The notes under the pieces were generated by a model. The model was not told where the DNA came from. It worked only from the letters and a program-made list of their open reading frames with translations, and did no database searches. Positions 10,336 through 19,533 of a stretch of 64,000 nt of DNA are shown one piece after another. Every line of letters starts with the position of its first letter. Positions within the stretch are counted from its first letter, which is position 1. The stretch is from an uncultured Faecalibacterium sp. (GTDB lineage: Bacteria > Bacillota > Clostridia > Oscillospirales > Ruminococcaceae): assembly GCA_934548045.1 (NCBI GenBank), contig CAKTEM010000001.1:62001-126000 (forward strand), written 5' to 3'. The position numbers and the translations under genes were made by a program.

Positions 10336-10336
10336 A

Positions 10337-11608
10337 ATGAAAGATAGTGGAATTGAATGGATAAAAAGTATTCCAGAAAACTGGACATGTAAACGTGGAA
10401 AGCAGTTATTCATCGAAACCAATGAACGCTCAACTACCGGAAAAGAAGAACTCCTTACAGTTTCACATATCACGGGCATTACGCCGCGACATCAAAAGAA
10501 CGTCAACATGTTTATGTCAGAGTCTTTGATTGGTTATAAAATTTGTCATGTGGGTGATATTGCCGCTAATACTATGTGGATGTGGCAGGGGGCTATTGGT
10601 GTTTCTAATTATCATGGTGTAATTAGTCCATCTTATAACACATACCGTCAACGTACCAATACTTATGATTCTAAATATCTTGACTATCTTCTTCGCATAC
10701 AGCCTTTGATTGATACTTACGCCACTTATTCCACAGGTATAACAATATCCAGACTGCGGTTATATCCCGAATCGTTTCTATCTATTTATTTTACCGTTCC
10801 GCCACTTGCTGAACAACAAAATATTTCTAATTATCTTAATATCCATTGCTCTGAGATTGATTTGATGCTTTCTAAAACTCGTTCCAGTATTGAGGAATAC
10901 AAAAAGCTCAAGCAGGCTGTTATTACACAGGCTGTAACTAAAGGTGTGCGCGGTGAGCGGAAGATAAAAGATAGCGGTATTGAGTGGATTGGTAAAATTC
11001 CAAGAGAGTGGGGACAACCCAAAATAAAAATGGTTGCATCTTTCTTCAACGGGGACAGAACCTCTCGCTATCCGCAACCAGCCGACTTTGTTGATGATGG
11101 TGTCGCTTTTCTTACCTCACGAAATATAGATGGCGATGAAGTCAATCTTTCAGAAGCCAAGTATATAACTGAAAACAAATATAACAGTTTGTCTGGTGCA
11201 AAAATTCAAATCAACGATATCATATTCTGTTTACGTGGTAGTGTTGGCAAATGTGCAATCAATCAAATTTTATCTTGCGGAACAGTTGCTTCTTCTTTAG
11301 CTACGATTCGTCCAAATGGTGTTTGCCCGAAATATCTTCTCTATTTTCTATTGTCTAATATCGCTTCTACACAAACCGCTATCTTTATGAATGGCACTTG
11401 CGCCGCTAATCTTTCTGCTGAAAATGTTGCTAATTATTATATAACGCTTCCTAGCTCTACGGAACAAAAAGAAATTGCCGACTACCTTGACGCCAAGTGT
11501 ACCGAGATTGATAAGCTTATTGCAAAGAAAGAACAACTTGTGAAAGAACTGGAAAGCTATAAGAAAAGTTTGATTTATGAGGTTATAACGGGGAAACGGG
11601 AGGTGTAA
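10337..11608 (+). CDS. hsdS: Type I restriction-modification specificity subunit HsdS
   Basis: A 423-residue specificity subunit built from two similar halves. Each half opens with the same signature (KDSGIEWIKSIPENW near residue 3 and KDSGIEWIGKIPREW in the middle) and ends in a helical spacer with an LAEQQNISNYL- or TEQKEIADYL-type motif and a coiled coil. The two target recognition domains read the two parts of a split DNA site and differ from each other. The start at 10337 has AGGAAA eight bases upstream and begins one base after the preceding stop; in-frame ATGs at 10316 and 10328 are alternatives. AT-rich like its neighbours. The site it recognises cannot be read from sequence. Confidence 0.93.
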   Translation: MKDSGIEWIKSIPENWTCKRGKQLFIETNERSTTGKEELLTVSHITGITPRHQKNVNMFMSESLIGYKICHVGDIAANTMWMWQGAIGVSNYHGVISPSYNTYRQRTNTYDSKYLDYLLRIQPLIDTYATYSTGITISRLRLYPESFLSIYFTVPPLAEQQNISNYLNIHCSEIDLMLSKTRSSIEEYKKLKQAVITQAVTKGVRGERKIKDSGIEWIGKIPREWGQPKIKMVASFFNGDRTSRYPQPADFVDDGVAFLTSRNIDGDEVNLSEAKYITENKYNSLSGAKIQINDIIFCLRGSVGKCAINQILSCGTVASSLATIRPNGVCPKYLLYFLLSNIASTQTAIFMNGTCAANLSAENVANYYITLPSSTEQKEIADYLDAKCTEIDKLIAKKEQLVKELESYKKSLIYEVITGKREV

Positions 11609-11609
11609 A

Positions 11610-12593
11610 ATGGACACAAATAAGTTTCGTGATATTTTAGGCGATATTATGTGTGATAATTTCTGTGAATATGTTAATGACCTTTATCAAAAGGGATTTT
11701 CAGATTCTGCTATTCAGGAAATTATTAGCACAGAAAAAATATCTTCCCTCAGTGGAGAACTTCTTGACCGTGCTTCCTCTGACAATGTAACTTTTTACAA
11801 GGCACATCTTCAAGAAATTATCGAAGACGATGATATTGAAAAAAATCGCTTTCTTCAGCATCACTATTCAATTTGGGGCGAATGTTTTAAAGCCTCTCGC
11901 ATTATGTATATAATCGCTGTCGAGGGTGCAGAAGACTACTGTCATTATGTAACAGATAACATTCCTATTGATATCTACAAACAAAAACAATTTACATTTT
12001 TGGCACTTCAACACATTCATGGCCGTGTTTGCCAACAGTTCGCTGAGGTTCTTTGTCTTATGGAAAATGGCTTTGCTGATGGTGCCTATGCCCGCTGGCG
12101 TTCAATGTATGAACTGTGCTGTGCCGCTATCTTCATTTCTGAACAAGGTGAGCAAATCGCAAAGCAATATATTGAATTTTCAAAAACAGACAATCAGAAT
12201 TTCAAATGGACAAACGGGGCAAAATTAGACGGTCTCAAAAGAATCAAAAGTTTTTCCGACCTTCAATCTCAATGTCATATAGCAGAAATATGGAAGCCTC
12301 AATATAAACTCGCTTGTTCTATTATCCATCCTACTCCCCAAGGAACCATGGGACGTTTATCTAATGCAGATAATTTCAACTGCGTTCCTGTCGGTCAATC
12401 GAATTTCGGAATATCCACTCCTGCAGAACATTCCGCTATATCATTAGCATGGACAACCAATATTTTTCTTACAGTATTTCCATACATGGATGGCTTATCA
12501 ACCTGTAAAACTCTAAACAAATGGATTGATGTTATTCGTGAGTTATACTTTTCTGCTAAAGACAAATTCAAAAACAAATCTCAGGAGGTCTAA
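11610..12593 (+). CDS. DUF5677-like protein inside the type I R-M operon
   Basis: A 327-residue protein of unknown function. The central segment (GRVCQQFAEVLCLMENGFADGAYARWRSMYELCCAAIFI, about residues 133-171) matches the DUF5677 pattern of a helix followed by an AxxRxxxE helix. Other features are a charged N-terminal third and a conserved-looking Ile-His-Pro-Thr turn near residue 235. No signal peptide or convincing membrane helix is seen. It starts one base after the hsdS stop with GGGAGG upstream, and stops two bases before hsdR, so it is tightly embedded in the operon. The sequence is AT-rich, unlike hsdR. DUF5677 proteins are suspected HEPN-related helical proteins, so a defence accessory role is plausible but unproven. 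Confidence 0.72.
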   Translation: MDTNKFRDILGDIMCDNFCEYVNDLYQKGFSDSAIQEIISTEKISSLSGELLDRASSDNVTFYKAHLQEIIEDDDIEKNRFLQHHYSIWGECFKASRIMYIIAVEGAEDYCHYVTDNIPIDIYKQKQFTFLALQHIHGRVCQQFAEVLCLMENGFADGAYARWRSMYELCCAAIFISEQGEQIAKQYIEFSKTDNQNFKWTNGAKLDGLKRIKSFSDLQSQCHIAEIWKPQYKLACSIIHPTPQGTMGRLSNADNFNCVPVGQSNFGISTPAEHSAISLAWTTNIFLTVFPYMDGLSTCKTLNKWIDVIRELYFSAKDKFKNKSQEV

Positions 12594-12595
12594 CC

Positions 12596-15565
12596 ATGCC
12601 TATCATTACCACCGAAAAGCAATTTGAATCGGACATTGCGGCGTCGCTGCTCTCCCCTGCCGGTGGTTATACGCGGAACAACGACTGTTATGACCCAAAG
12701 CTGGGGCTGTTTGTGGAGACGCTCATCCGGTTTGTGCAGGCCACCCAGCCGAACGAGTGGGCATTTTTTGAAAAGCAGAATCCGGTCAATCCGGTGCGGA
12801 AGTTCTGCACGGCCTTCAACAATGCCTGCGATGCGGACGGGCTGCTTTCGGTGCTGCGGCATGGTTTCAAGCATCGGGGCAGGCGGTTCCGGGTGTGCTA
12901 CTTTCAGCCGGAATCCGCGCTGAACCAGAAGGACACCCAGCGGTACATGCAGAACGAGATCACCTGCAACCGGCAGTGGTTTTATTCCGATACCACGCAC
13001 AATTCGGTGGATATGGTGCTGGCGGTCAACGGCATCCCGGTGTTTGCGTTCGAGCTGAAAAATCAGTACACCGGCCAGACTGTGGAGAACGCCAAGCGGC
13101 AGTGGATGTGTGATCGCGACCCACGGGAAATCTGTTTTCAGTTCAACAAGCGCGTTCTGGGGTATTTCTGTGTCGATCACACCGAAGTCTGGATGACGAC
13201 CCGGCTGGCCGGCAAAGACACCCGGTTTCTGCCGTTTAACCAAGGCTCCAACGGTGCCGGGCAGGACGGCGGCGCAGGCAATCCGCCCAACCCGGACGGT
13301 TATCCCACCGCCTACCTCTGGGAAAACGTCTTTCAGAAAGACAGCATGATGGACATCCTGCAAAAATTCATGAGCCTGAAAGACGGCAAAACGCTGATTT
13401 TTCCACGGTATCATCAGCTGGATGTCGTGCGCAAGCTGGCCGCAGACGTGCGGCAGAACGGCACCGGCCGCAACTACCTCATTCAGCACAGCGCAGGCTC
13501 GGGAAAATCCAATTCCATCGCATGGACGGCTTACCGGCTGGCTTCCCTGTTCAACGATGAAAACAAGTCCGTATTTGCCAGCGTCATCGTCGTCACCGAC
13601 CGCACGGTTCTGGATGCGCAGTTACAGGAGACGATTTCCGGTTTCGACCACACGCTGGGCGCGGTGGAAGCCATCGACAAGGACAAAAACTCGCAGGATC
13701 TGCGGAACGCCATCAACAGTGGCGCGCGCATCATTATTACCACCTTGCAAAAATTCCCGGTCATTTATACCGAAGTAGACAAAGCCGCCGGGCGGAACTA
13801 TGCCATCATCGTGGACGAGGCGCACTCTTCCCAGACCGGAAGTTCCGCGCTCAAGCTGAAAACCGCCCTTGCCGACACCGAGGACGCTTTGCGAGAATAC
13901 GCCGAACTGGAAGGCAAGGCGGAAGAAGAAATCGACCCACAAGACAAGCTGACGAAAGAGTTGATCTCTCACGGGCGGCATAAGAACCTGTCTTTCTTTG
14001 CGTTTACTGCCACGCCCAAACTCACCACATTGGAACTGTTCGGCATTGGATACCCGGATGGCAAATATCACCCGTTCCATATTTATAGTATGCGGCAGGC
14101 CATTGAGGAAGGGTTTATCCTCGATGTGCTGCAAAATTACATGACCTACTCCACCTGCTTCAAAATCGCCAAGACGACCACAGATAATCCCGACTTGCCT
14201 GCCAGCCGTGCGGCAAAGCTCATCCGCAAATATGAGGAATTGCACCCCTATAACATCAGCCAGAAGGCAAAAATCATCGTGGAAACCTTCCGCGAGACCA
14301 CCTGCCACAAAATCGGTGGACGCGGCAAGATGATGGTCGTCACCTCTTCCCGGCTGGCGGCAGTGCGGTACTTTCACGAAATCAAGCGATACATCGCCGA
14401 GCAGGGATACGATGATGTGAACATCCTTGCGGCGTTTTCGGGTTCCGTTCCGGATGGCGACATCGAGTACACGGAGTCTTCCCTGAATGTCCGCGCAGAC
14501 GGCAGCCACATTGCGGAAAGCCAGACCAAACAGGAGTTTCACGATAATTTCAATGTACTGATCGTCGCCGAAAAATACCAGACCGGTTTTGACGAGCCGC
14601 TGCTTCACACCATGATCGTGGACAAGAAGCTGAAAGGCGTCAAGGCCGTGCAAACACTCTCCCGGTTGAACCGCACCTGCCCCGGCAAAACGGATACCTT
14701 TGTGCTGGATTTTGTGAACAAGGCCGAGGATATTCAGAAAGCGTTCCAGCCGTTTTATCAGGAGACCTATTTGGAGCAGGAGGTCAACGCCGACCTGCTT
14801 TATAAAGTTCAGAAGGACCTGCGAGGCTTTGCAGTTTATTCCGATGCGGACATTGAAGCCTTTGCAAAGGAGTATTTCCGCCGCAATCCCGGCAAGGACG
14901 CCATAGGCCGCATGAGCAGCGTTCTGAAGCCCGTCGCTGACCGCTACAACCAGAAAACGCAGGCAGAGCGGTATCAGTTCCGCCGCCTGCTGCGCAGTTT
15001 AGTGAAATGGTATGGGTACATCTCGCAGGTCGTGCGAATGTTTGACGAAGAGCTGCACAAAGAGGATGTGTTCTGCTCTTATCTGCTCAAGTTACTGCCG
15101 CCGGACGAGGCCTCTCCTCTGGATTTGGACGGCAAATTGCAGCTGGAATATTACAAGCTGCAAAAGACCTTCGTCGGCACCATCGAACTGGAAAAGGCCA
15201 AGGGCAGCTATGAGCCTGTCACTCAAAAAGCTGCCCTCGGCCACGACCCAAAAGAACCACTGGACGAGATTATTTTGAAAATCAACGAGAAATACAAGGG
15301 CCAGTTCACCAATGCCGACCGAGTATTGCTCACTGCTCTGCACGACCGTCTGCGTGCTGACCCAAAACTTGCAAAGTTGGCCCAGAACTCCGACCCACAG
15401 ATCTTCACCGAGAGCATCTTTCCAAAAGCCTTTGACACCGCCGCACAGGACAGCTACATTGAAGCGCAGGATACTTTCTCTGCCCTGTTTGAGGATAATA
15501 GCAAATATAAGGCTATTATGTCAGCCTTGGCTGAGTGGTTGTATCGGGAGTTTAGGAAGAAGTGA
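12596..15565 (+). CDS. hsdR: Type I restriction endonuclease subunit HsdR
   Basis: A 989-residue motor and nuclease subunit that translocates and cuts unmodified DNA in complex with HsdM and HsdS. The N-terminal PD-(D/E)xK nuclease is intact: Asp139, then FELK with Glu153 and Lys155. The SF2 helicase follows, with Walker A HSAGSGKS near residues 298-305, DEAH at 407-410 and TAT at 471-473. A long helical C-terminal part probably docks on the methylase. AGGAGG precedes the start by eight bases. Base composition returns to the GC-rich level of hsdM. The gene looks full length and functional. Confidence 0.96.
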   Translation: MPIITTEKQFESDIAASLLSPAGGYTRNNDCYDPKLGLFVETLIRFVQATQPNEWAFFEKQNPVNPVRKFCTAFNNACDADGLLSVLRHGFKHRGRRFRVCYFQPESALNQKDTQRYMQNEITCNRQWFYSDTTHNSVDMVLAVNGIPVFAFELKNQYTGQTVENAKRQWMCDRDPREICFQFNKRVLGYFCVDHTEVWMTTRLAGKDTRFLPFNQGSNGAGQDGGAGNPPNPDGYPTAYLWENVFQKDSMMDILQKFMSLKDGKTLIFPRYHQLDVVRKLAADVRQNGTGRNYLIQHSAGSGKSNSIAWTAYRLASLFNDENKSVFASVIVVTDRTVLDAQLQETISGFDHTLGAVEAIDKDKNSQDLRNAINSGARIIITTLQKFPVIYTEVDKAAGRNYAIIVDEAHSSQTGSSALKLKTALADTEDALREYAELEGKAEEEIDPQDKLTKELISHGRHKNLSFFAFTATPKLTTLELFGIGYPDGKYHPFHIYSMRQAIEEGFILDVLQNYMTYSTCFKIAKTTTDNPDLPASRAAKLIRKYEELHPYNISQKAKIIVETFRETTCHKIGGRGKMMVVTSSRLAAVRYFHEIKRYIAEQGYDDVNILAAFSGSVPDGDIEYTESSLNVRADGSHIAESQTKQEFHDNFNVLIVAEKYQTGFDEPLLHTMIVDKKLKGVKAVQTLSRLNRTCPGKTDTFVLDFVNKAEDIQKAFQPFYQETYLEQEVNADLLYKVQKDLRGFAVYSDADIEAFAKEYFRRNPGKDAIGRMSSVLKPVADRYNQKTQAERYQFRRLLRSLVKWYGYISQVVRMFDEELHKEDVFCSYLLKLLPPDEASPLDLDGKLQLEYYKLQKTFVGTIELEKAKGSYEPVTQKAALGHDPKEPLDEIILKINEKYKGQFTNADRVLLTALHDRLRADPKLAKLAQNSDPQIFTESIFPKAFDTAAQDSYIEAQDTFSALFEDNSKYKAIMSALAEWLYREFRKK

Positions 15566-15811
15566 AACAAAATTTCCTTCTTTTTATCTGCGCAAAAGGA
15601 ATTGCTATCGAAAGCACCCTTTTCTATTTTAATCTTTGTCATTTTTCACTCAAAGCTCCATATATACATCACTTAAGTTCATTGTTACCCCCCCCCTGAA
15701 AAGTATATTATTATAATGTGTTAGTTTATCCTATCACAGCGCAGCCAGTTTCTCTGGAATGGCTATGCTGTACAAATTTTTCCCGGGGTCGTGTATTTAC
15801 GAAGAACAATA

Positions 15812-16237
15812 CTAAAATGACAAAGCGTTTGACTGCGGCAATTCTTTGTTCTTGCGGTTCATTCGCTGGGCGTAGAACATCATGAACGCACCACAGGCAA
15901 CAAAGGCAGTCAGAATCGAGATGATGGCTGCCGCCCGTGCCGGATACTGACGGATATAACGGACAAGTGCGCCCGAACTGTCGTGGGTGTTGCCGTCATC
16001 CAGCATCTTGTCCGCTTCGCTGCGGCTCTCGGCAAAGGTATAGTGGAGCGGCACGCCTGTTTCCGTAGAGAAGTCATTCAGGATGGAGATGATCATACCC
16101 TCCGGGCTACCATCTCGCTGATACACATAGGGCGCGTCGTAGCCGTCCATCACCGGCATCTGCACATCCATCAGGATGGCGTCATACTCGCCGGGCCGAA
16201 CCGTCTTGAACTTCTCGACGATCTCCTTACCGTCGTG
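15812..16237 (-). pseudogene. Collapsed hybrid sensor histidine kinase (REC and solute-binding fragments)
   Basis: Reading from 16237 downward, the frame gives a receiver-domain fragment (HDGKEIVEKF ... YDAILMDVQMPVMDGYDA, phosphoacceptor Asp included). It switches abruptly to a piece of a periplasmic solute-binding domain (PYVYQRDGSPEGMIISILNDF ... ESRSEADKML). It then jumps to a membrane helix and the start of a linker (IRQYPARAAAIISILTAF ... YAQRMNRKNKEL), and stops. In an intact hybrid kinase the order would be solute-binding domain, membrane helix, HisKA, ATPase, REC. Here the pieces are shuffled and the kinase core is gone. It is most likely a recombination scar between kinase paralogues. 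An in-frame ATG at 16171 could still give a 119-residue product. Confidence 0.8.
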
Positions 16238-16512
16238 GCATACTCCTCTTCGTTTGTATACTTAAAGAACGCTCGCAGTATCTTGATAATACCGTTCACA
16301 TAGGTCGCCTTATGCCCCATTCTCAGGTGATAGGCCACATGCTGCTTCAGGTGACTGACGCGAATTTGTTCTATCGCATCAATCGACCATTTCTTATCAA
16401 GCCAGCTTGCATATAAATTCAATGTGTTCTTGTACCCTCTGAGCGTCCTCTGCGTCTGGTTTTCAATCCTTTTCGCATACAAAAACTCCTCAATTGTGAC
16501 GTACAATTTCAT
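16238..16512 (-). pseudogene. Truncated tyrosine recombinase (N-terminal core-binding domain only)
   Basis: The gene opens with a good ribosome site (GGAGGAGC) before MKLYVTIEEF. It encodes about 92 residues of a SAM-like core-binding domain of phage/transposon integrases: a helix with NQTQRTLRGYKNTL, the IRVSHLKQHV stretch and a final ILRAFFKYTNEEE helix. At about 16237 the sequence crosses directly into the receiver fragment of a histidine kinase in another frame. The whole catalytic domain (R...HxxR...Y) is missing, so it cannot recombine DNA. It marks the right edge of the restriction island and is evidence of past mobile-element activity. Confidence 0.75.
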
Positions 16513-16607
16513 TTTCTGCTCCTCCAAAACAGGTCAGTATGTCACAATTCAAAAGTTCCCGTATGTCACTGTGAAGCCGATTTTCTACTTATTCCAGCCA
16601 AACAAAA

Positions 16608-16645
16608 AAGCCGCCCTCTGTGCATCACAACACAAAAAGCGGCTT
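16608..16645 (-). terminator. Rho-independent terminator after yebC
   Basis: AAGCCGC and GCGGCTT form the stem. On the minus strand the hairpin is followed by a run of six T. It lies 40 bases past the yebC stop. Confidence 0.75.
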
Positions 16646-16685
16646 CTATACATCTTATTTCGGAATCAAATCAGGCCAAGACCGA

Positions 16686-17423
16686 TTATTCCGGCAGGTC
16701 CTCTTCGTTCTCGAGACTATGCCACACGTTCTGGACATCGTCGTTATCCTCGAGGGCATCCAGCAGCTTGCCCATCAGCTTGAGCTGGTCGGGGTCGGTC
16801 AGGCGAGTGGTGGTCATAGGAACCATTGCGAGGTCATCGCTCAGGATCTCATAGCCCTTCTCTTCCATTGCCTTGACGACTGCGGAGTAGTTCTCGGGAT
16901 CGGTGGTGATCTCAGCAGCCTCTTCGCCTGCATCGAAGTCCTCAGCACCTGCATCCAGAGCGTCCATCATGGCCTCGTCTGCATCCTTGTCCTCGAGGGA
17001 GATGTCGATGACGCCCTTCTGGCTGAACAGGAAGCCCACGCAGCCCATTGCGCCCAGGTTGCCGCCGTTCTTATCGAAGTAGTGGCGCAGGTCAGCAGCG
17101 GTACGGTTGCGGTTGTCGGTCAGGGTCTCGACCATGACAGCAACACCGCCAGGGCCGTAGCCTTCGTAGGTGATTGCTTCGTACTCGGTCTTATCACCGC
17201 CCTCAGCCTTCTTGATGATACGCTGGATGTTGTCGTTCGGCACGCTCATGCGCTTTGCCTTGGAGATCAGGTCAGCCAGCTTGCTGTTAGAAGCCGGGTT
17301 CGGGCCGCCGGTACGGACGGCAACGCTGATCTCACGGCCAATCTTGGTAAAGACTTTTGCTTTTGCGCCGTCGGTCTTTTCCTTCTTGCGCTTGATGTTG
17401 TTCCATTTGCTATGTCCAGACAT
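16686..17423 (-). CDS. yebC: YebC/PmpR family protein
   Basis: A 245-residue member of the TACO1/YebC family, which helps ribosomes through difficult sequences such as polyproline and was earlier described as a DNA-binding regulator. It starts with the invariant MSGHSKWNNIKRKKEKTDGAK and later shows NIQRIIKKAEG, EGYGPGGVAVMVE and DNRNRTAADLRH, all family hallmarks. An upstream extension to 17504 is rejected because AGGAGG lies directly before MSGHSKW. Full length. It appears to be monocistronic, with its own terminator. Confidence 0.95.
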   Translation of the reverse strand: MSGHSKWNNIKRKKEKTDGAKAKVFTKIGREISVAVRTGGPNPASNSKLADLISKAKRMSVPNDNIQRIIKKAEGGDKTEYEAITYEGYGPGGVAVMVETLTDNRNRTAADLRHYFDKNGGNLGAMGCVGFLFSQKGVIDISLEDKDADEAMMDALDAGAEDFDAGEEAAEITTDPENYSAVVKAMEEKGYEILSDDLAMVPMTTTRLTDPDQLKLMGKLLDALEDNDDVQNVWHSLENEEDLPE

Positions 17424-17604
17424 GGGAATGAGCCTCCTAAATTTTATCGAAATCTCCGCCTGCAGGCAGACGGGCTGTGGTCGCCTGCTTGTGGCAGCAC
17501 ACAAAATCTAACTCTATTATTTTATCACAACCGCTCTGCTCGTTCAAGCCTTATCCGGCCTGTTTTCGCCCGGATACGGCCAAAAATTCGGTTTTATGCC
17601 GATT

Positions 17605-19140
17605 TTACAGCAGACGCAGAGCCTTCGGGTAATGGTTTTTGACCCGGCCGGTCGATACTTTGCCGCCGCCCAGCGGCCAGCCGTCCACGGTCACACAGCA
17701 CCAGCCGTCCTCTGCGGTAGTTGCGGCGATTTCCCGGCCAGAGAGATATTCGACCGTTCTCGGGTCGGCAAGGGTCAGTTTCTCGCGGTTTTTGCACATT
17801 GCGCCGAACGCCGTAAAGAGATGGTGTTCCGGCACGAAGCGGCCCTTCTGCACACTGCCGACAAAGACACCGGCACGCAGGACATGAAGCGACGTCTGCG
17901 GAAATGCCACCGGCAGCAGGACACCGCCGCCATGGACGACAGCAGGGTGGTCAGCCAGCATCGGAAAATACTCCTCCGCAAAAGCTTTCCATGCCGCAAG
18001 GCTCTGCGCAGGCGTTGCTTCGGACGCCGAGACATCCCGGCTCCGACTGTTCCGACCCTGCGCTGCATCCCGGCAGGCACGGCTGTTTTCCCGTCGTGCG
18101 GCACGGGGGTCTTCCCTGCCCTTAGACGGTTTCTTTCCGGCCTTTTTGCTCGTCTCGGCAGCGGCAACAAGCCAGAGCTTTTCCTCCGGCGTATACTCGC
18201 CCAGCGGCGGCAGAACACGGGGTTCCCCGGCCTTTACCAACCGTGCCATGAAGTGACCTTCACCACCCTGACAGGGCCAGATGCGGCGCACTTTGGAGAC
18301 ATCCAGCGGCAGGCCGCCGGTGCGGTTCGCTTCGCCCTCACTGCCAAAGGTATAGTCCACATTTCCCAGCGCGTCAGCAAGCTCGAACTCCGGATGCCGC
18401 GCGAGGAAAGCGGCGACCTGCGCCTCGTCCTCTTCGGGAGCGAAGGTGCAGGTGGAATAGGCCAGCTGACCGCCCGGTGCCAGCACAGCGGCGGCACAGT
18501 CCAAAATCTGCGCACCCAGCTCGGCGCACTGTTTGACGAGAGCTTCGCAGTGCTGTGCCAAAGCCGCCGGCTCCTTGCGGAACATGCCCTCGCCGGAGCA
18601 GGGCGCATCCACCAGCACCCGGTCAAAGAACTCAGGCAGAGTCTCGGCGATCCGGGCAGGCGTCTCGTTGAGGACGACGGCGTTCGGCACGCCCATCCGC
18701 TCCAGATTGCTCTTCAAAATCTCGGCACGGGCGGCGACATACTCGTTGCTGACGAGCAGGCCGTATCCACCCAGTGCGGCGGCGAGCTGACTGCTCTTGC
18801 CGCCGGGAGCGGCGCACATATCCAGCACACGCATCCCGGGCTGGACGCCCAGCAGAGGAGCCGCAGAGGATGCCGACGGCTCCTGCGAGTAGATCACGCC
18901 TGCATGATGGTACGGATGCTTTCCGGGCTTGAAATCCGGCTGCTCAACCACGAACGCCGCCTTGCAGAAGGGCGACGGTTTGAGCGGAAAGTCCGCTTTT
19001 GCGGCGAACTGTTCCGGCGTCGCGCGGAGAGCCGAGACGGTCACGCCGCGCGCTGCCGTCTCCTGCGGCGCAGCATAGAGGGCATCGTACCGGTCGCCGA
19101 GAAGGTCGCGCTCCCGATGTTCAAAATATTCCGTAGGCAT
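17605..19140 (-). CDS. rsmF: 16S rRNA (cytosine-C5) methyltransferase, RsmF/RsmB-like
   Basis: A 511-residue m5C RNA methyltransferase of the NOL1/NOP2/Sun group. The SAM-binding motif DMCAAPGGKSS begins at residue 107. Both catalytic cysteines are present, in DAPCSGEG (Cys181) and STCTF (Cys231). The C-terminal part (about 330-511) contains a PUA-like RNA-binding domain (LHVLRAGVFVG) typical of the RsmF branch, together with a low-complexity basic stretch around residues 335-375. GGGGAGG precedes the ATG at 19140. The exact rRNA position modified is inferred from homology. Confidence 0.88.
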   Translation of the reverse strand: MPTEYFEHRERDLLGDRYDALYAAPQETAARGVTVSALRATPEQFAAKADFPLKPSPFCKAAFVVEQPDFKPGKHPYHHAGVIYSQEPSASSAAPLLGVQPGMRVLDMCAAPGGKSSQLAAALGGYGLLVSNEYVAARAEILKSNLERMGVPNAVVLNETPARIAETLPEFFDRVLVDAPCSGEGMFRKEPAALAQHCEALVKQCAELGAQILDCAAAVLAPGGQLAYSTCTFAPEEDEAQVAAFLARHPEFELADALGNVDYTFGSEGEANRTGGLPLDVSKVRRIWPCQGGEGHFMARLVKAGEPRVLPPLGEYTPEEKLWLVAAAETSKKAGKKPSKGREDPRAARRENSRACRDAAQGRNSRSRDVSASEATPAQSLAAWKAFAEEYFPMLADHPAVVHGGGVLLPVAFPQTSLHVLRAGVFVGSVQKGRFVPEHHLFTAFGAMCKNREKLTLADPRTVEYLSGREIAATTAEDGWCCVTVDGWPLGGGKVSTGRVKNHYPKALRLL

Positions 19141-19246
19141 TGAGTCATCCTCCCCTGTGAATCATGGATGTATAAAGCCGCCTCGGACGGCCAAACTAAG
19201 GCTGTGAGGAAAATCCTCACACAGAACCGAAAGGAGTCTTACAACT

Positions 19247-19426
19247 ATGGAAAACCGCAGCGAGAATCGCAGCAACAACTGCAAGAACCAGACCAGCAAT
19301 CGTTCCAGCAACACGACCCAGAACAACGCCACCAACGAGCATAAGCACCCCAATCAGTACACCAAGGGTGCGGACGACGAGGGCGGCAAGAACTCCACCC
19401 ACAACTCGGCTAAGAACAGCCGCTAA
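19247..19426 (+). CDS. Small Asn/Ser-rich protein (59 aa)
   Basis: A 59-residue ORF opening MENRSENRSNNCKNQTSNRS and ending AKNSR. About half the residues are Asn, Ser or Thr, with very few hydrophobic side chains. AAGGAG lies ten bases upstream of the ATG. A perfect 8-base hairpin (TGTGAGGA/TCCTCACA, 19203-19221) precedes it, and the strong terminator at 19468-19520 follows. The composition recalls small hydrophilic clostridial proteins of unknown role, some of them spore-associated, but I cannot name a family. The opposite strand is also open and would encode a Val/Leu-rich protein; that ORF lacks comparable context and is taken as a shadow. Confidence 0.6.
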   Translation: MENRSENRSNNCKNQTSNRSSNTTQNNATNEHKHPNQYTKGADDEGGKNSTHNSAKNSR

Positions 19427-19467
19427 GGTTCGGTCTCTCTCCATCTGAACCGCTTTTGCGGCGCAGA

Positions 19468-19520
19468 AAAGCCCGTTGCTTTCCCTGCACTGTTTTCCAG
19501 TGCGGAAAGCAGCGGGCTTT
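19468..19520. terminator. Bidirectional terminator between small ORF and mrnC
   Basis: A long GC-rich stem (AAAGCCCG...TGCACTG with CAGTGC...GCGGGCTTT) closes around a TTTTC loop. Convergent genes on both sides end here. Confidence 0.75.
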
Positions 19521-19533
19521 CGGCGTGTTTGGG

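Noticed and set aside
10277..10336. Earlier start for HsdS
   Set aside because: ATGs at 10316 and 10328 overlap the preceding gene and have poorer ribosome-site spacing than 10337.
15688..15696. Run of nine C bases downstream of hsdR
   Set aside because: Considered as a phase-variation tract, but it lies in a noncoding AT-rich gap with no gene or promoter that it would switch.
19217..19444. 75-residue Val/Leu-rich minus-strand ORF resembling a membrane peptide
   Set aside because: It is the exact antisense of the small Asn/Ser-rich ORF, which has the ribosome site and flanking signals. Asn/Ser/Thr codons read backwards give Val/Leu/Ala/Gly.
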